A stretch of DNA of 64,000 nt, taken from Streptomyces poonensis (lineage in GTDB: Bacteria; Actinomycetota; Actinomycetes; Streptomycetales; Streptomycetaceae). The position numbers and the translations under genes are program-made. The stretch spans positions 143,928 to 207,927 of the forward strand of contig NZ_BMVW01000013.1 in NCBI RefSeq assembly GCF_014650915.1, in the 5' to 3' direction. The notes beneath the pieces were generated by a model, which worked only from the letters and a program-made list of their open reading frames with translations, did not search any database and was not told where the DNA came from. Of this stretch, positions 44,434-53,792 are shown in pieces (position 1 is the first letter of the stretch; every line of letters begins with the position of its first letter).

Positions 44434-45197
44434 GGGTGACGTGTCCTTTCAGGGGCGCCGGCCAGGGCGTCGGAGACCGACTTGACGCCCCCGTGCGCGG
44501 TCAGCCCGCCGTCCACGGGGATCTCGGCGCCGGTGATGAACGACGAGTCGTCCGACAGCAGGAAGACGACCAGCGGGGCGACCTCGCCGACGGTCCCGGT
44601 GCGGCCCAGCGGTGTCTCGCGGACGTTGGCCTCGCGGAAGGCCGGCGCGGCCGAGGCCGTCATCTCGGTCTCGATGTAGCCGGGGTGGACGGTGTTGACG
44701 CGGATGCCGCGCGGGCCCAGTTCCATGGCGGCGGTCCTCGACAGCCCCCGCAGTGCCCACTTGCTGGCGGTGTACGCGACCGGGTAGTGGCCGGTGAGCG
44801 CGGCGGAGGAGCCCACGTTGACGATCGACGACCCGGCCGGCATCAGCGGGGCGAGATGCTGGATGCCCAGCAGCGGGCCGGTCACGTTGACGGCGTGCAC
44901 CCGTGCCATGTCCTCGGGGCGCACGTCGTCGATCCGCGCGCGCCAGGTGACTCCGGCGTTGTTGACCAGCCCGTGCACCTGCCCGTACGCCTCGCGCAGT
45001 TCGGCGGCGAGCTCCTCCCAGTCCCGCTCGCTGGTGACGTCCAGGCGCCGGCAGCCCGGGGTCTCCGCCACATCGGTGGCGATCACCCGGGCGCCCTCCC
45101 GGGTCAGGGCGACGGCCTCGGCGGCACCCTGCCCGCGGGCCGCGCCGGTGACCACGACGACCTTGCCCAGCAGTCTCTTGGAACGCAGCTCGCTCAC
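44430..45197 (-). CDS. SDR-family dehydrogenase
   Basis: 255 residues from GTG 45197, overlapping the stop of the FAH gene. Cofactor motif VVVVTGAARGQGAAEAVALT, NNAGV, NVGSSAALTG and active site YTASKWALRG; C-terminus ITGAEIPVDGGL. Probably oxidises or reduces an alcohol/ketone intermediate of the ring-cleavage pathway. Confidence 0.92.
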   Translation of the reverse strand: MSELRSKRLLGKVVVVTGAARGQGAAEAVALTREGARVIATDVAETPGCRRLDVTSERDWEELAAELREAYGQVHGLVNNAGVTWRARIDDVRPEDMARVHAVNVTGPLLGIQHLAPLMPAGSSIVNVGSSAALTGHYPVAYTASKWALRGLSRTAAMELGPRGIRVNTVHPGYIETEMTASAAPAFREANVRETPLGRTGTVGEVAPLVVFLLSDDSSFITGAEIPVDGGLTAHGGVKSVSDALAGAPERTRHP

Positions 45198-46165
45198 GGC
45201 CGCTCCCGCGTGCGGCGCCGCCCGGCGGGCAGGGGAACGGGCGCGGGCCCGGGGACCACGGTGTTGGAGACCGTGCCGATGCCCTCGACGGTGAGCGTGA
45301 CGGTGTCGCCGGGCTTCAGCGGCGGCGGCGTCCGCTCTCCGCGCCGGCCCCACAGTTCGGCGAGGCAGCCGCCGTTGCCGCAGGTCCCCGAGCCGAGGAG
45401 GTCGCCGGGCACGACGCGGGTGCCGCGGGAGGCGTAGGCGACCATCTCCTCGAAGGTCCAGCTCATGTTGGACAGCAGATCCGTGCCCACGGTCTCGCCG
45501 TTGACCTGCGCGGTCAGGGCGAGCCGCAGGAAGCCCTCGCTGTCGCGGTACGGCTCCAGCTCGTCCGCGGTGACCAGGTACGGGCCGAGGGTGGTGGCGG
45601 TGTCCTTGCCCTTGCAGGGGCCGAGGCCGACCTTCATCTCCGCGGACTGGAGGTCGCGGGCGGACCAGTCGTTGAAGACGGTGTAGCCGATGATGTGGTC
45701 GCGGGCCTGTTCCGGGGTGAGGTCGCGGCCCTCGCGGCCGATGACGGCGCCGACCTCGAGTTCGAAGTCCAGGACGGCCGAGCCCGGCGGCACGGGAATG
45801 TCGTCGTGCGGCCCGAACACGGCGTGCGGGTTGGTGAAGTAGAACGTCGGCGCCGCGTACCACTGCTCGGGTACGCCCGCGGTGCCGTCCACGGACCGCC
45901 GTACGCCTTCGACGTGCTCCTCGAAGGTGACGAAGTCCCGGACGGAGGCGGGCCGGAGGGGAGGCAGCAGCCGCACCTGGGAGACATGGGGGCCGGGCGG
46001 TACGTCGAGCGAGGCGGAACCGGCGTCGAGCAGTGCCTGGATTCCGTCGCCGGAGGCGATGAGGTCGGTGAGCGAGCGTGCGCCCGGCACGGGGTACAGG
46101 GTGCCGTCGTCGTCCACGACGGCGACGCGGTGCTGCTGCTGGTGCTGGTAGGCGGCGAAGCGCAT
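45194..46165 (-). CDS. Fumarylacetoacetate hydrolase family protein
   Basis: 323 residues. FAH metal-site features: VRDFVTFEEHVEGV, DFELEVGAVIGREGRDL (Glu ligands) and VFNDWSARDLQSAEMKVGLG, then GSGTCGNGG. Such enzymes hydrolyse or hydrate ring-fission products with Mg2+. First of two FAH-type genes in the operon. Confidence 0.92.
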   Translation of the reverse strand: MRFAAYQHQQQHRVAVVDDDGTLYPVPGARSLTDLIASGDGIQALLDAGSASLDVPPGPHVSQVRLLPPLRPASVRDFVTFEEHVEGVRRSVDGTAGVPEQWYAAPTFYFTNPHAVFGPHDDIPVPPGSAVLDFELEVGAVIGREGRDLTPEQARDHIIGYTVFNDWSARDLQSAEMKVGLGPCKGKDTATTLGPYLVTADELEPYRDSEGFLRLALTAQVNGETVGTDLLSNMSWTFEEMVAYASRGTRVVPGDLLGSGTCGNGGCLAELWGRRGERTPPPLKPGDTVTLTVEGIGTVSNTVVPGPAPVPLPAGRRRTRERP

Positions 46166-46271
46166 GGGCGGCTCCTGGCGGGGCGGTGGGTGACCGGGGG
46201 CGCGGCGGGTGAGTCAGGGCTGGTGACAGGACCGCCGCGCCCCCGGAGTCATGGGGTGGAGGGCTCGGGGA

Positions 46272-47204
46272 TCAGACCGGCGGGGCGACGAAGCAGCCGC
46301 GGTCGGGGTCGTTGAAGGACTCCTTGGCGATCAGCTCGTTCATCGGGTTCGCCGTGCCCCACTGGTCGGTGACCTCGGGCTGGGAGAAGTCGTAGACGTG
46401 CGGGTGCCAGGTGTCCTCGTCGAGGCACTCCAGCTCGGTGGTGTACTCGACGGTGTTGCCGTGCGGGTCCAGGAAGTACGTGAAGGTGTTGTCGCCCGCC
46501 ATGTGCCGCCCGGGGCCCCAGATCTTGCGGAAGCCGGCCCGCATCACCCGTCCCGAGCCGCGCATGTACTCGTCCAGGCCGCGCATCTCGAACGAGATGT
46601 GGTGCAGGGCGGTGTGCGGGCCCTGCGCGATGGCCATGGAGTGGTGCTGGTTGCTGATCCGCATGAAGTGCATGACCTCGCCCATGTGCGGCGAGCTCAG
46701 CGTGTCGGAGAGACGGAAGCCGAGATGGCGCTCGTACCACTCGCGGGTGCGGTTGAGGTCGGGGGAGTTGAGCACGACGTGGGAGAGCTTGACCGGGATC
46801 GACTCGCGCTCCTCGATCTTGCGGTGCTGCCGGACCTCGACGTCCGCGGAGACCTCGATGGTGCGCCCGTCGACGTCGAAGAAGCGGAAGCCGTAGCCGC
46901 CGCCGGGCGTGTCCACCGTGCCGGGCTGCGATATCAACTGCACGCCGCCCGCGAGGAGTTCCTCGGCGAGCGTGTCCACGTCGGCCGGGCTCGCGGCACC
47001 GTACGAGACGAGGTCGAGCCGCTTCTCCTCGGCCTTGCGCAGCCGCACGACGTACTGCTCCGGGGAGCCCTCGGCGGCCAGGAAGGAGATGCCGGAGTCC
47101 TCGGCGACCTTGGTGAGGCCCCAGACGCCGGCGTAGAAGTCGAGCTGCTTGTCGTAGTCGGGCACGGCGAGGTCGACGTGCCGGAGATGGGTGAGCAGGC
47201 GCAT
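46272..47204 (-). CDS. Extradiol ring-cleavage dioxygenase (VOC superfamily)
   Basis: 310 residues, two VOC modules. Metal ligands fit HVVLNSPDLNRTREWYERHL (His), ALHHISFEM (His) and NTVEYTTELECLD (Glu), the Fe(II) triad of type I extradiol dioxygenases. It would open a catechol-type ring next to the hydroxyls, producing a yellow semialdehyde. The key step of this operon; no substrate can be read from sequence. Confidence 0.92.
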   Translation of the reverse strand: MRLLTHLRHVDLAVPDYDKQLDFYAGVWGLTKVAEDSGISFLAAEGSPEQYVVRLRKAEEKRLDLVSYGAASPADVDTLAEELLAGGVQLISQPGTVDTPGGGYGFRFFDVDGRTIEVSADVEVRQHRKIEERESIPVKLSHVVLNSPDLNRTREWYERHLGFRLSDTLSSPHMGEVMHFMRISNQHHSMAIAQGPHTALHHISFEMRGLDEYMRGSGRVMRAGFRKIWGPGRHMAGDNTFTYFLDPHGNTVEYTTELECLDEDTWHPHVYDFSQPEVTDQWGTANPMNELIAKESFNDPDRGCFVAPPV

Positions 47205-47208
47205 GGTG

Positions 47209-48219
47209 TCACTCCTTGGAGAGCAGGGCGGCCGCGTTGCCGCCGCGTACGGCGTGGAAGTCGGCCTCGGGCAGACGCGCGGCGCGCAGGGCGCCGACCG
47301 GGTCCTCGGTGCCCATGTCGAAGGGGAAGTCCGAGCCGAGCAGGACCCGGTCGGCCCCGGCGACGCGGATCAGCTCCCGCAGCACGTGCGGGTCGTGGAC
47401 GAGGGAGTCGAAGTACAGCCGCTTGAGATAGCTGCTGGGCAGGTGGGCGCAGCCCGCGCCCGCGTCGGAGCGGGCCGACCAGGCGTGGTCGCTGCGGCCG
47501 ATGTGGGTGGGCAGATAGCCGCCGCCGTGCGCCGCGATCACCTTCAGCGCGGGGTGGCGGTCGAGCACGCCGGAGAAGATCAGGTGGGACAGGGCGACGG
47601 CGTTCTCGGTGGGCTGGCCGACGGTGTTGGACAGGTACCACTGGTCCAGGCGCTCGTCGAGGGTGCAGCCGAAGGGGTGCAGGAAGAGCAGCGCGCCGGT
47701 CTCCTCGGCCCGTGCCCACAGGGGCTCGTAGGCCGGGTCCGACAGCTCGCGTCCCGGTGCGTGGCTGGAGAGCTCCACGCCCAGCAGGCCCTGCGTCAGG
47801 GCGTGGTCGAGTGCCTCGACCGCGAGGTCCGGGTGCTGGAGGGGGACGAGGCCGAGGCCCCTCAGCCGGTCGGGCGCCGCCGCACAGTGCGCGGCCGTCG
47901 CCTCGTTGGCGAGCCGGTACAGCTTTCCGGCCGTGTCCTCGTCCGTCCAGTAGTGGTAGTGCGAGGGGGACGGGCTGACGAGCTGGACGTCCACGCCCTG
48001 CGCGTCCATGGCGGCCAGCCGCACGGTGACGTCGGTCAGCCGCGGGATCCGCTCGCGCACCATGGGGCCGCTGACGGCGAGCGCCGCGGGGCCGTTGCGG
48101 CGGGCGTCCAGCGCCCTGGCCTCGGCGTGCCCCGGCAGGTCCGCGACCAGTGCCTCCACCTCGGGCAGCAGGACGTGCGCGTGCACGTCGACGGTGGGGA
48201 CAGCGGGAGACGTCGTCAC
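47209..48219 (-). CDS. Amidohydrolase-2 family protein (ACMSD-like)
   Basis: 336 residues from GTG 48219, overlapping the FAD monooxygenase stop. TVDVHAHVLLPEVEAL supplies the HxH metal motif; GALLFLHPFGC, VIAAHGGGYLPTHIGR and LLGSDFPFDMG supply the other ligands. The family includes aminocarboxymuconate-semialdehyde decarboxylase and gamma-resorcylate decarboxylase, so a decarboxylation after ring cleavage is likely. Confidence 0.9.
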   Translation of the reverse strand: MTTSPAVPTVDVHAHVLLPEVEALVADLPGHAEARALDARRNGPAALAVSGPMVRERIPRLTDVTVRLAAMDAQGVDVQLVSPSPSHYHYWTDEDTAGKLYRLANEATAAHCAAAPDRLRGLGLVPLQHPDLAVEALDHALTQGLLGVELSSHAPGRELSDPAYEPLWARAEETGALLFLHPFGCTLDERLDQWYLSNTVGQPTENAVALSHLIFSGVLDRHPALKVIAAHGGGYLPTHIGRSDHAWSARSDAGAGCAHLPSSYLKRLYFDSLVHDPHVLRELIRVAGADRVLLGSDFPFDMGTEDPVGALRAARLPEADFHAVRGGNAAALLSKE

Positions 48220-49355
48220 GGCAGCTCCCTGAGTATCGTCATGGTGCGGCCCATCAGGCCGGGGACGTCGGCGTCGCGCACCCCGTCCAGCTGCCACTGC
48301 CCGATCTGCACGGACGCCTCCACGACCGCCCGCACGCGCGGGATGCGCCGCTCGTAGTACTCCTGGAACAGCTCGTCGTCCCACTCCCGGCCGCTCGTGA
48401 GCAGTCCGGCGAGGACGAGGGCGTCCTCCAGGGACATCGCCGCGCCCTGCGCGATGGTGGGCGGGCAGCAGTGGGCGGCGTCGCCGGCGAGGACGACCCG
48501 GCCGCGGTGCCAGGAGCCCTCGACCAGCAGCCGGTCGAACCAGGTGTAGTTGACCTTCGCCGGGTCGGTGAGGTGCGCGGTGATCTCGGGCCAGTTGCCG
48601 CCGTAGTGCCGCGCGAGCGCGCGCATCTCGTCGGCGTACGACTCCGGCGGGATCGTGGCGCGGTCGCGGTTGGCCTCGACGACGTACGCGTAGATCGTGT
48701 CCTCGCTGGTGGGGCAGTAGCCGGCGATGTAGGCCGGGCCGCCGTAGGCGAGGTCGGTGCGGGTGACGCCGGCGGGGCGGGGCGCGGCGACGCGCCAGAT
48801 GGCCATGCCGGTGGGCTCGGGCTTCGCCGTGATGCCGATCGCGGCGCGGGTGGCGGAGCCCAGACCGTCGGCGGCGATCACCAGGTCGTAGCGGCCCTCG
48901 GTGCCGTCGGTGAAGCGGACGGAGACGCCGTCCGGGTCCTGGTCGAGGGTCTCGGCCCGGGTGCCCAGCCGTACGGTCGCCCCGCTCGCCCGGACGGCGT
49001 CGATGAGGATCCGCTGGAGCTGCGGGCGCTGCATGCCGACGGTGGCGGGCAGGTCGTCGCCGCCGGTGGGCAGGTCGCGCTGGACGTGCAGGACGGTGCC
49101 GTCGGGGGCGGTGATGCCCACCTCGTCGAAGCCGAAGCCGGACGCCTTCACCCGCTCCCACACGCCCAGTTCGCGCAGGACGCGCAGGGCGTTGCCCTGG
49201 AGGGTGATGCCGGAGCCGGCGGTGGCGTTCCAGTCGTCCTTGGCCTCGATCAGGTCCACCGCCACGCCGGCGCGGCGCAGCAGGATCGTGACGGCGTTGC
49301 CGGCCGCGCCGCCGCCGACGACGAGGACCTTCCGGTCCGTCCGGGGTGTGCTCAT
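48216..49355 (-). CDS. FAD-dependent aromatic monooxygenase (PheA/TfdB type)
   Basis: 379 residues. FAD-binding VLVVGGGAAGNAVTILLRRA at the N-terminus, DLVIAADGLGSATR (DG motif) and RGRVVLAGDAAHCCPPTIAQ (GD motif). It probably hydroxylates an aromatic acid to the diol cleaved by the dioxygenase. The C-terminal thioredoxin-like domain of phenol hydroxylases is absent, so it resembles the shorter salicylate/hydroxybenzoate hydroxylases. Confidence 0.9.
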   Translation of the reverse strand: MSTPRTDRKVLVVGGGAAGNAVTILLRRAGVAVDLIEAKDDWNATAGSGITLQGNALRVLRELGVWERVKASGFGFDEVGITAPDGTVLHVQRDLPTGGDDLPATVGMQRPQLQRILIDAVRASGATVRLGTRAETLDQDPDGVSVRFTDGTEGRYDLVIAADGLGSATRAAIGITAKPEPTGMAIWRVAAPRPAGVTRTDLAYGGPAYIAGYCPTSEDTIYAYVVEANRDRATIPPESYADEMRALARHYGGNWPEITAHLTDPAKVNYTWFDRLLVEGSWHRGRVVLAGDAAHCCPPTIAQGAAMSLEDALVLAGLLTSGREWDDELFQEYYERRIPRVRAVVEASVQIGQWQLDGVRDADVPGLMGRTMTILRELP

Positions 49356-49380
49356 AGGGGGAACTCCCTTGTTCCGCTGG

Positions 49381-50349
49381 TTACTTGACGGCTATCGGGT
49401 TGACGGGGGAGCCGACCGCGCCCGTGACGGGCAGGGGAGCGGCGGTGAGCCAGAACTCGTACACGCCGTCCGCGGCGCAGTCCCCGGCCAGTGCCTCCAG
49501 GTCCCACATCTCGCCGATGAGCAGGCCGATGTTCGGGATGGCGACCTGGTGCAGCGGCTGGAAGGCGTGCTCGAACTCGTTGGGCCGCACCTCGAAGCCC
49601 CAGGTGTCGGTGGCGATCGCGGCGATCTCCGTGCCGTGCAGCCAGCCCGCCGTGGTGAAGGACAGGCCGGGCGCGGGGCCGCCGGCGTAGTCGCCCCAGC
49701 CGTCGCGGCGGACGCGGGCCAGCTGCCCCGTGCGGACGAGGACGATGTCGCCCCGGCCGACCGTCACGCCGTGTGCGGCGGCGGTCGCGGTCAGGTGCTC
49801 CTCGGTGATCGCGAAGCCGTCGGGCAGCTCACCGCCGTCCCCGCCGACGACGCGGCCCACGTCGAGGAGGACGCCCCGCCCGGCGACGTGCGGCGCCATG
49901 TGCTCGATGCCGGTGACCAGGTCGCCGTCGGAGGTGACGACCTTCTGGGCGGGCCGCCCGTTCCACGCCCTGCCGTGGTCGAAGATGTGCCCGAGCCCGT
50001 CCCACTGCGTGGAGCACTGCAGCGGCATGGCGATCACGTCGTCGGCGCCGCCGATGCCGTGCGGGAAGCCCTGGTTGCCGAGGGCCGCGTCGGTGCCGGT
50101 GTCGAGCATGGTGTGCACCGGGTTGGTGCGCCGCCGCCAGCCCTTCTGCGGGCCGTTCATGTCGAACCGCTGGGAGAGGGAGAAGCTGACGCCCCGCCGG
50201 ACGAGTGCCGCGCCCTCGCGGCGCTTGGCCTCGTCGAGGAAGTTGAGGGTGCCGAGCACGTCGTCCTCGCCCCAGCGGCCCCAGTTGGAGTACGCCTTGG
50301 CCGCCCGCGCGATCGAGCCCTCGGGGTCGTGCCGGTCGAGGGCCGTCAC
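49381..50349 (-). CDS. Cyclase-family (kynurenine formamidase-like) hydrolase
   Basis: 322 residues from GTG 50349, overlapping the next gene's stop. PF04199-type features: SNWGRWGEDDVLGTLNF, MPLQCSTQWDGLGHIFDHGR (metal His) and GRGDIVLVRTGQL. The family hydrolyses amides or lactones and often appears in aromatic catabolic operons; the exact step is unknown. Confidence 0.88.
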   Translation of the reverse strand: MTALDRHDPEGSIARAAKAYSNWGRWGEDDVLGTLNFLDEAKRREGAALVRRGVSFSLSQRFDMNGPQKGWRRRTNPVHTMLDTGTDAALGNQGFPHGIGGADDVIAMPLQCSTQWDGLGHIFDHGRAWNGRPAQKVVTSDGDLVTGIEHMAPHVAGRGVLLDVGRVVGGDGGELPDGFAITEEHLTATAAAHGVTVGRGDIVLVRTGQLARVRRDGWGDYAGGPAPGLSFTTAGWLHGTEIAAIATDTWGFEVRPNEFEHAFQPLHQVAIPNIGLLIGEMWDLEALAGDCAADGVYEFWLTAAPLPVTGAVGSPVNPIAVK

Positions 50350-51356
50350 GACGCCGCCTCCGCCACACACCGGGTGCGCTGCGCACCGAGCCCGGTGACG
50401 GAGCCGTCCATCACGTCGCCGTCGCGCAGCAGCCGCCCCCAGTGCATGCCGTTGCCCGCCGGGCTGCCGGTCAGCACCAGGTCGCCGGGCAGGAGCCGGG
50501 CGGTCTGCGACGCGTACGACACCATGCGCGCCACGTCGAAGATCATGTCCTTGGTGGACTCGTCCTGCATGGTCTCGCCGTTGAGCTTCAGCGTGACCCG
50601 CAGGTCACCGGGGTCGGCGATCGACTCGGCGGGCACGATCCAGGGGCCGAGCGGAGTGAAGCCGGGCGCGTTCTTGCTGCGCAGCCAGTCGGTGCCGATC
50701 TGCGGCATGTCCCGGCGGAAGACGGTCGCCCGGTCGGTCAGGTCGTTGGCGATCGTGTATCCGGCGACGTGGTCCAGCGCCTCCTCGACGGACACCCGGT
50801 GGGCCGGCCGGCCGATCACGGCCGCCAGCTCCAGTTCCCAGTCCGGCTTCTCGGCCCAGGCGGGCAGCACCACGTCGTCGTACGGACCCGTGATCGCGCT
50901 CGGCAGGCCGAGGAACACGTACGGCAGGTCCTCGGCCGCCCGCCGGTCCATGATCTCCGCCGCCTCCGCGCGCCGCTCCTCCTCGGGCCGGTCGTCGCCC
51001 GGGGCGCGGTGGGCGACATGCAGGTCGATCACGTGCCGCCGGTAGTTCGCCCCCGACTGGAAGACCTGGCGCGGCTCCACGGGCGCGTGCACCCGGAAGT
51101 CCGCCAGCGGCCTGCGGCCGGGGCCGCTCCCGCCGGCCAGGGCGCGCAGCCGCGGCAGGGCCGTCTCCCAGCGGTCCAGCAGGTCCCGGACCGTCAACCG
51201 CCCGTCGTCCAGGGCGACCCGGAGATCGAGCACCTGGGCGTCGGCGGTGACGAGGGCGGGGAAGGCCGGTCCCTCCGGGGACGAGAGGGCCGAGAGGGTG
51301 GCGAGGGCGAACGGTCCGGCGAAGAGTGCGGACGCGGGTTCAGGTTTCACGGACAT
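50346..51356 (-). CDS. Fumarylacetoacetate hydrolase family protein (second)
   Basis: 336 residues, first gene of the operon. DWELELAAVIGRPAHRVS and YTIANDLTDRATVFRRDMPQ carry the metal ligands, with GWLRSKN-like DWLRSKNAPGFTPLGPW typical of ring-fission hydrolases. It is read divergently from a LysR regulator over a 128-nt promoter region. Confidence 0.92.
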   Translation of the reverse strand: MSVKPEPASALFAGPFALATLSALSSPEGPAFPALVTADAQVLDLRVALDDGRLTVRDLLDRWETALPRLRALAGGSGPGRRPLADFRVHAPVEPRQVFQSGANYRRHVIDLHVAHRAPGDDRPEEERRAEAAEIMDRRAAEDLPYVFLGLPSAITGPYDDVVLPAWAEKPDWELELAAVIGRPAHRVSVEEALDHVAGYTIANDLTDRATVFRRDMPQIGTDWLRSKNAPGFTPLGPWIVPAESIADPGDLRVTLKLNGETMQDESTKDMIFDVARMVSYASQTARLLPGDLVLTGSPAGNGMHWGRLLRDGDVMDGSVTGLGAQRTRCVAEAAS

Positions 51357-51418
51357 GTCCTCCTGATTGCGGTGCGACTAATCTGGACCCGCGACCCGTG
51401 ATCAGGGAAATAGATTGT

Positions 51419-51437
51419 GTGGATGACCGTCATCCAC
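51419..51437. promoter_or_regulatory. LysR-type operator GTGGATGAC-C-GTCATCCAC
   Basis: A perfect 9-bp inverted repeat with a single central C in the intergenic space between the divergent LysR and catabolic operons, 48 nt before the LysR start; it contains a T-N11-A core. Confidence 0.75.
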
Positions 51438-51484
51438 GCGGTTTATTCCCCGCAGGTCGGCGCCGTACCGGAAGGAGAAGCCAC

Positions 51485-52405
51485 GTGAACCTGGCCCGCC
51501 TCGACCTCAACCTCGTCGTCGCCCTGCGCGCCCTCCTGGAGGAGCGCAACGTCACGCGCGCGGGGCAGCGTGTCGGCCTCAGCCAGCCCGCCATGAGCGC
51601 CGCCCTGGCCCGCCTGCGCCGCCACTTCGACGACGACCTGCTGGCCCGCGTCGGCGGCCACTACGAACTCACCGCCCTCGGCCAGGTCCTCCTCGACCGC
51701 ACCGCCACCGCCTACGACGTGCTGGAACGCCTCTTCGCCAGCCAGGCCGACTTCGACCCGGCCGCGGAGAACCGCGAGTTCAGACTGCTCGCGTCCGACT
51801 ACGCCGTCGCCGTCTTCGGCACCGAACTGGCCCGCGTCGTGCACGAGGAGGCCCCCGGCATCCGGCTCCGCTTCAGCCAGACCCCGCCCACCGTGGTCGA
51901 CGACACCGCCACCCTGCTGAGTGCCACCGACGGCCTGCTCATGCCGCACGGCGTCATCAGCGACTTCCCCGCCACCGACCTCTACGGCGACCGCTGGGTC
52001 CTCCTCGTCGCGGACGACCACCCGAGCGTCGACGACCGGCTCACCCGCCACGACCTCGCCCGGCTGCCGTGGGTCACCTACCAGCGCACCTACGACGCCC
52101 CCGCCGTACGCCAGCTCGGCATGCTCGGCGTCGAACCGCGCGTCGAGGTCTCCGTCGACAGCTTCCAGCTGCTGCCCCTGCTGGTGGCCGGCACCCGGCG
52201 CATCGCCCTGGTCCAGGCCCGCCTGGCCGAACTCCTCGCGCCCCTGGCCGCCGTACGCGTCCTGGAGCCGCCCTACGAGGCGGTGCCCCTGCGGGAGGCG
52301 CTGTGGTGGCACCCCGTGCACACCCACGACGCCGCCCACATCTGGCTGCGCGAGACGGCCGCACGGGTCGGCAGGCGGCTGGGGGAGGGAACGGCGGGGG
52401 TGTGA
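51485..52405 (+). CDS. LysR-family transcriptional regulator
   Basis: 306 residues from GTG 51485 (GGAAGGAG 6 nt upstream). N-terminal winged helix NLVVALRALLEERNVTRAGQ with RVGLSQPAMSAALARLR, followed by a co-inducer-binding domain. Divergent from the nine-gene catabolic operon, which it most likely activates when a pathway intermediate is bound. Most similar in layout to the PcpR/NodD-type regulators. Confidence 0.93.
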   Translation: MNLARLDLNLVVALRALLEERNVTRAGQRVGLSQPAMSAALARLRRHFDDDLLARVGGHYELTALGQVLLDRTATAYDVLERLFASQADFDPAAENREFRLLASDYAVAVFGTELARVVHEEAPGIRLRFSQTPPTVVDDTATLLSATDGLLMPHGVISDFPATDLYGDRWVLLVADDHPSVDDRLTRHDLARLPWVTYQRTYDAPAVRQLGMLGVEPRVEVSVDSFQLLPLLVAGTRRIALVQARLAELLAPLAAVRVLEPPYEAVPLREALWWHPVHTHDAAHIWLRETAARVGRRLGEGTAGV

Positions 52406-52472
52406 TGCGTCCGCCGGGTGTCCATGGGCCGCAGCGACGGCATCGGGGGCGTGGATCCCGGACCGCGGCGGA

Positions 52473-53561
52473 CTACAGCCAGCCGTTGCGGCGGAAGCCC
52501 CGGTGGAGGAGGAAGCAGGAGACGGCGATGACGCCGAGGACCACGGGATAGCCGTACGTCCAGCGCAGCTCGGGCATGTGGTCGAAGTTCATGCCGTACA
52601 TGCCGCAGACCATGGTGGGTACGGCGACGATCGCCGCCCATGCCGTGATTTTCCGCATGTCCTCGTTCTGGGCGACGGTCACCTGGGCGAGATGCGCCTG
52701 GAGGATGGAGTCGAGCAGCGCGTCGAACGAGGCGATCTGCTCGGTGATCCGCTCCAGGTGGTCGGTCACGTCGCGGAAGTACGCCCGGATGTCCGGAGCG
52801 ATGTGCGGCATGGGCTGGGTGGCGAGCCGCCGGAGCGGCCGGTCCAGCGGCGCGACGGCCCGCTTGAGTTCCAGGAGTTCGCGCTTGAGCTGGTAGATCC
52901 GGCCCGCGTCGCCCCGGCCGGCGTGCTCGCTGAAGACGGCCGACTCCATGGCGTCGAGGTCGTTCCGCACGGCGTCGACGACGGCGAGGTAGTCGTCGAC
53001 CACATGGTCGGCTATGGCGTGCAGCACCGCGGCCGGTCCTTTGGCCAGCTGCTCGGGCACGGTCTCCAGGGTCTCGCGCAGCGGTCCCAGCGAGCCGTGG
53101 CGGCCGTGCCGGATGGTGATCACGAAGTCGGGGCCGGTGAACACCATGATCTCGCCGGTGTCCACCACCTCGCTCGTCGCGGTGAGTTCCGCGTGCTCGA
53201 CGTAGCGCACCGTCTTGAAGACGGCGAACAGCGTGTCGTCGTACTGCTCCACCTTGGGCCGCTGGTGCGCGTGGACCGCGTCCTCGACCGCCAGCGGATG
53301 CAGTCCGAACAGCTCGGCGAGTCCGGAGAGCTCCTCCTGGTCCGGCTCGTGCAGTCCGATCCAGACGAAGCCGCCGCCCGATCTGCGGGCCCGCCGCAGT
53401 GCCTCCTCGGCCGTGCAGTCGCCGTGCCGGCGCGCCCCTTCGCGGTAGACCACGCAGTTCACCACCGAGCTGCCCAGGGGAGACCGGGCCGGATGGCTGA
53501 GATCCACAGTGCGCCGGTGCGTCCGGCGGACCGCTTGACGGAGGGTGCGAACTATCGACAC
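52473..53561 (-). CDS. corA: CorA-type Mg2+/Co2+ transporter
   Basis: 362 residues from GTG 53561 (GAAGGAG 6 nt upstream). A large acidic/helical cytosolic part (LHPLAVEDAVHAHQRPKVEQ region) precedes two C-terminal spans, the first ending in the CorA selectivity motif YGMNFDHMPEL. It would form a pentameric divalent cation channel. Convergent with the LysR gene. Confidence 0.93.
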   Translation of the reverse strand: MSIVRTLRQAVRRTHRRTVDLSHPARSPLGSSVVNCVVYREGARRHGDCTAEEALRRARRSGGGFVWIGLHEPDQEELSGLAELFGLHPLAVEDAVHAHQRPKVEQYDDTLFAVFKTVRYVEHAELTATSEVVDTGEIMVFTGPDFVITIRHGRHGSLGPLRETLETVPEQLAKGPAAVLHAIADHVVDDYLAVVDAVRNDLDAMESAVFSEHAGRGDAGRIYQLKRELLELKRAVAPLDRPLRRLATQPMPHIAPDIRAYFRDVTDHLERITEQIASFDALLDSILQAHLAQVTVAQNEDMRKITAWAAIVAVPTMVCGMYGMNFDHMPELRWTYGYPVVLGVIAVSCFLLHRGFRRNGWL

Positions 53562-53792
53562 GGCGTGCTCCTTCGGCTGATCGGCGGCCAGTGTGCCATC
53601 CCCCGCCGCCCGGGTCAGCCGCCCACCGGGGGCCGCCGCCGGTCCAGCGAAGTCCCCGGTGCCCCGGTCTCCTCGTCCGGCCGGCCGGGCTGCCGTTCGC
53701 GGTGACGGCGGAACCCCCGGGATGCCGCCGCCCCCGCTCGCGCCGGAGGGAACCTGGCCGTCCGAAGGAACCCGCTCGCCGGAGGAGCACCG

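Noticed and set aside
52273..53790. 505-codon minus-strand ORF overlapping corA in another frame
   Set aside because: The corA frame has the GMN motif and two spans; this alternative frame is low-complexity shadow sequence.
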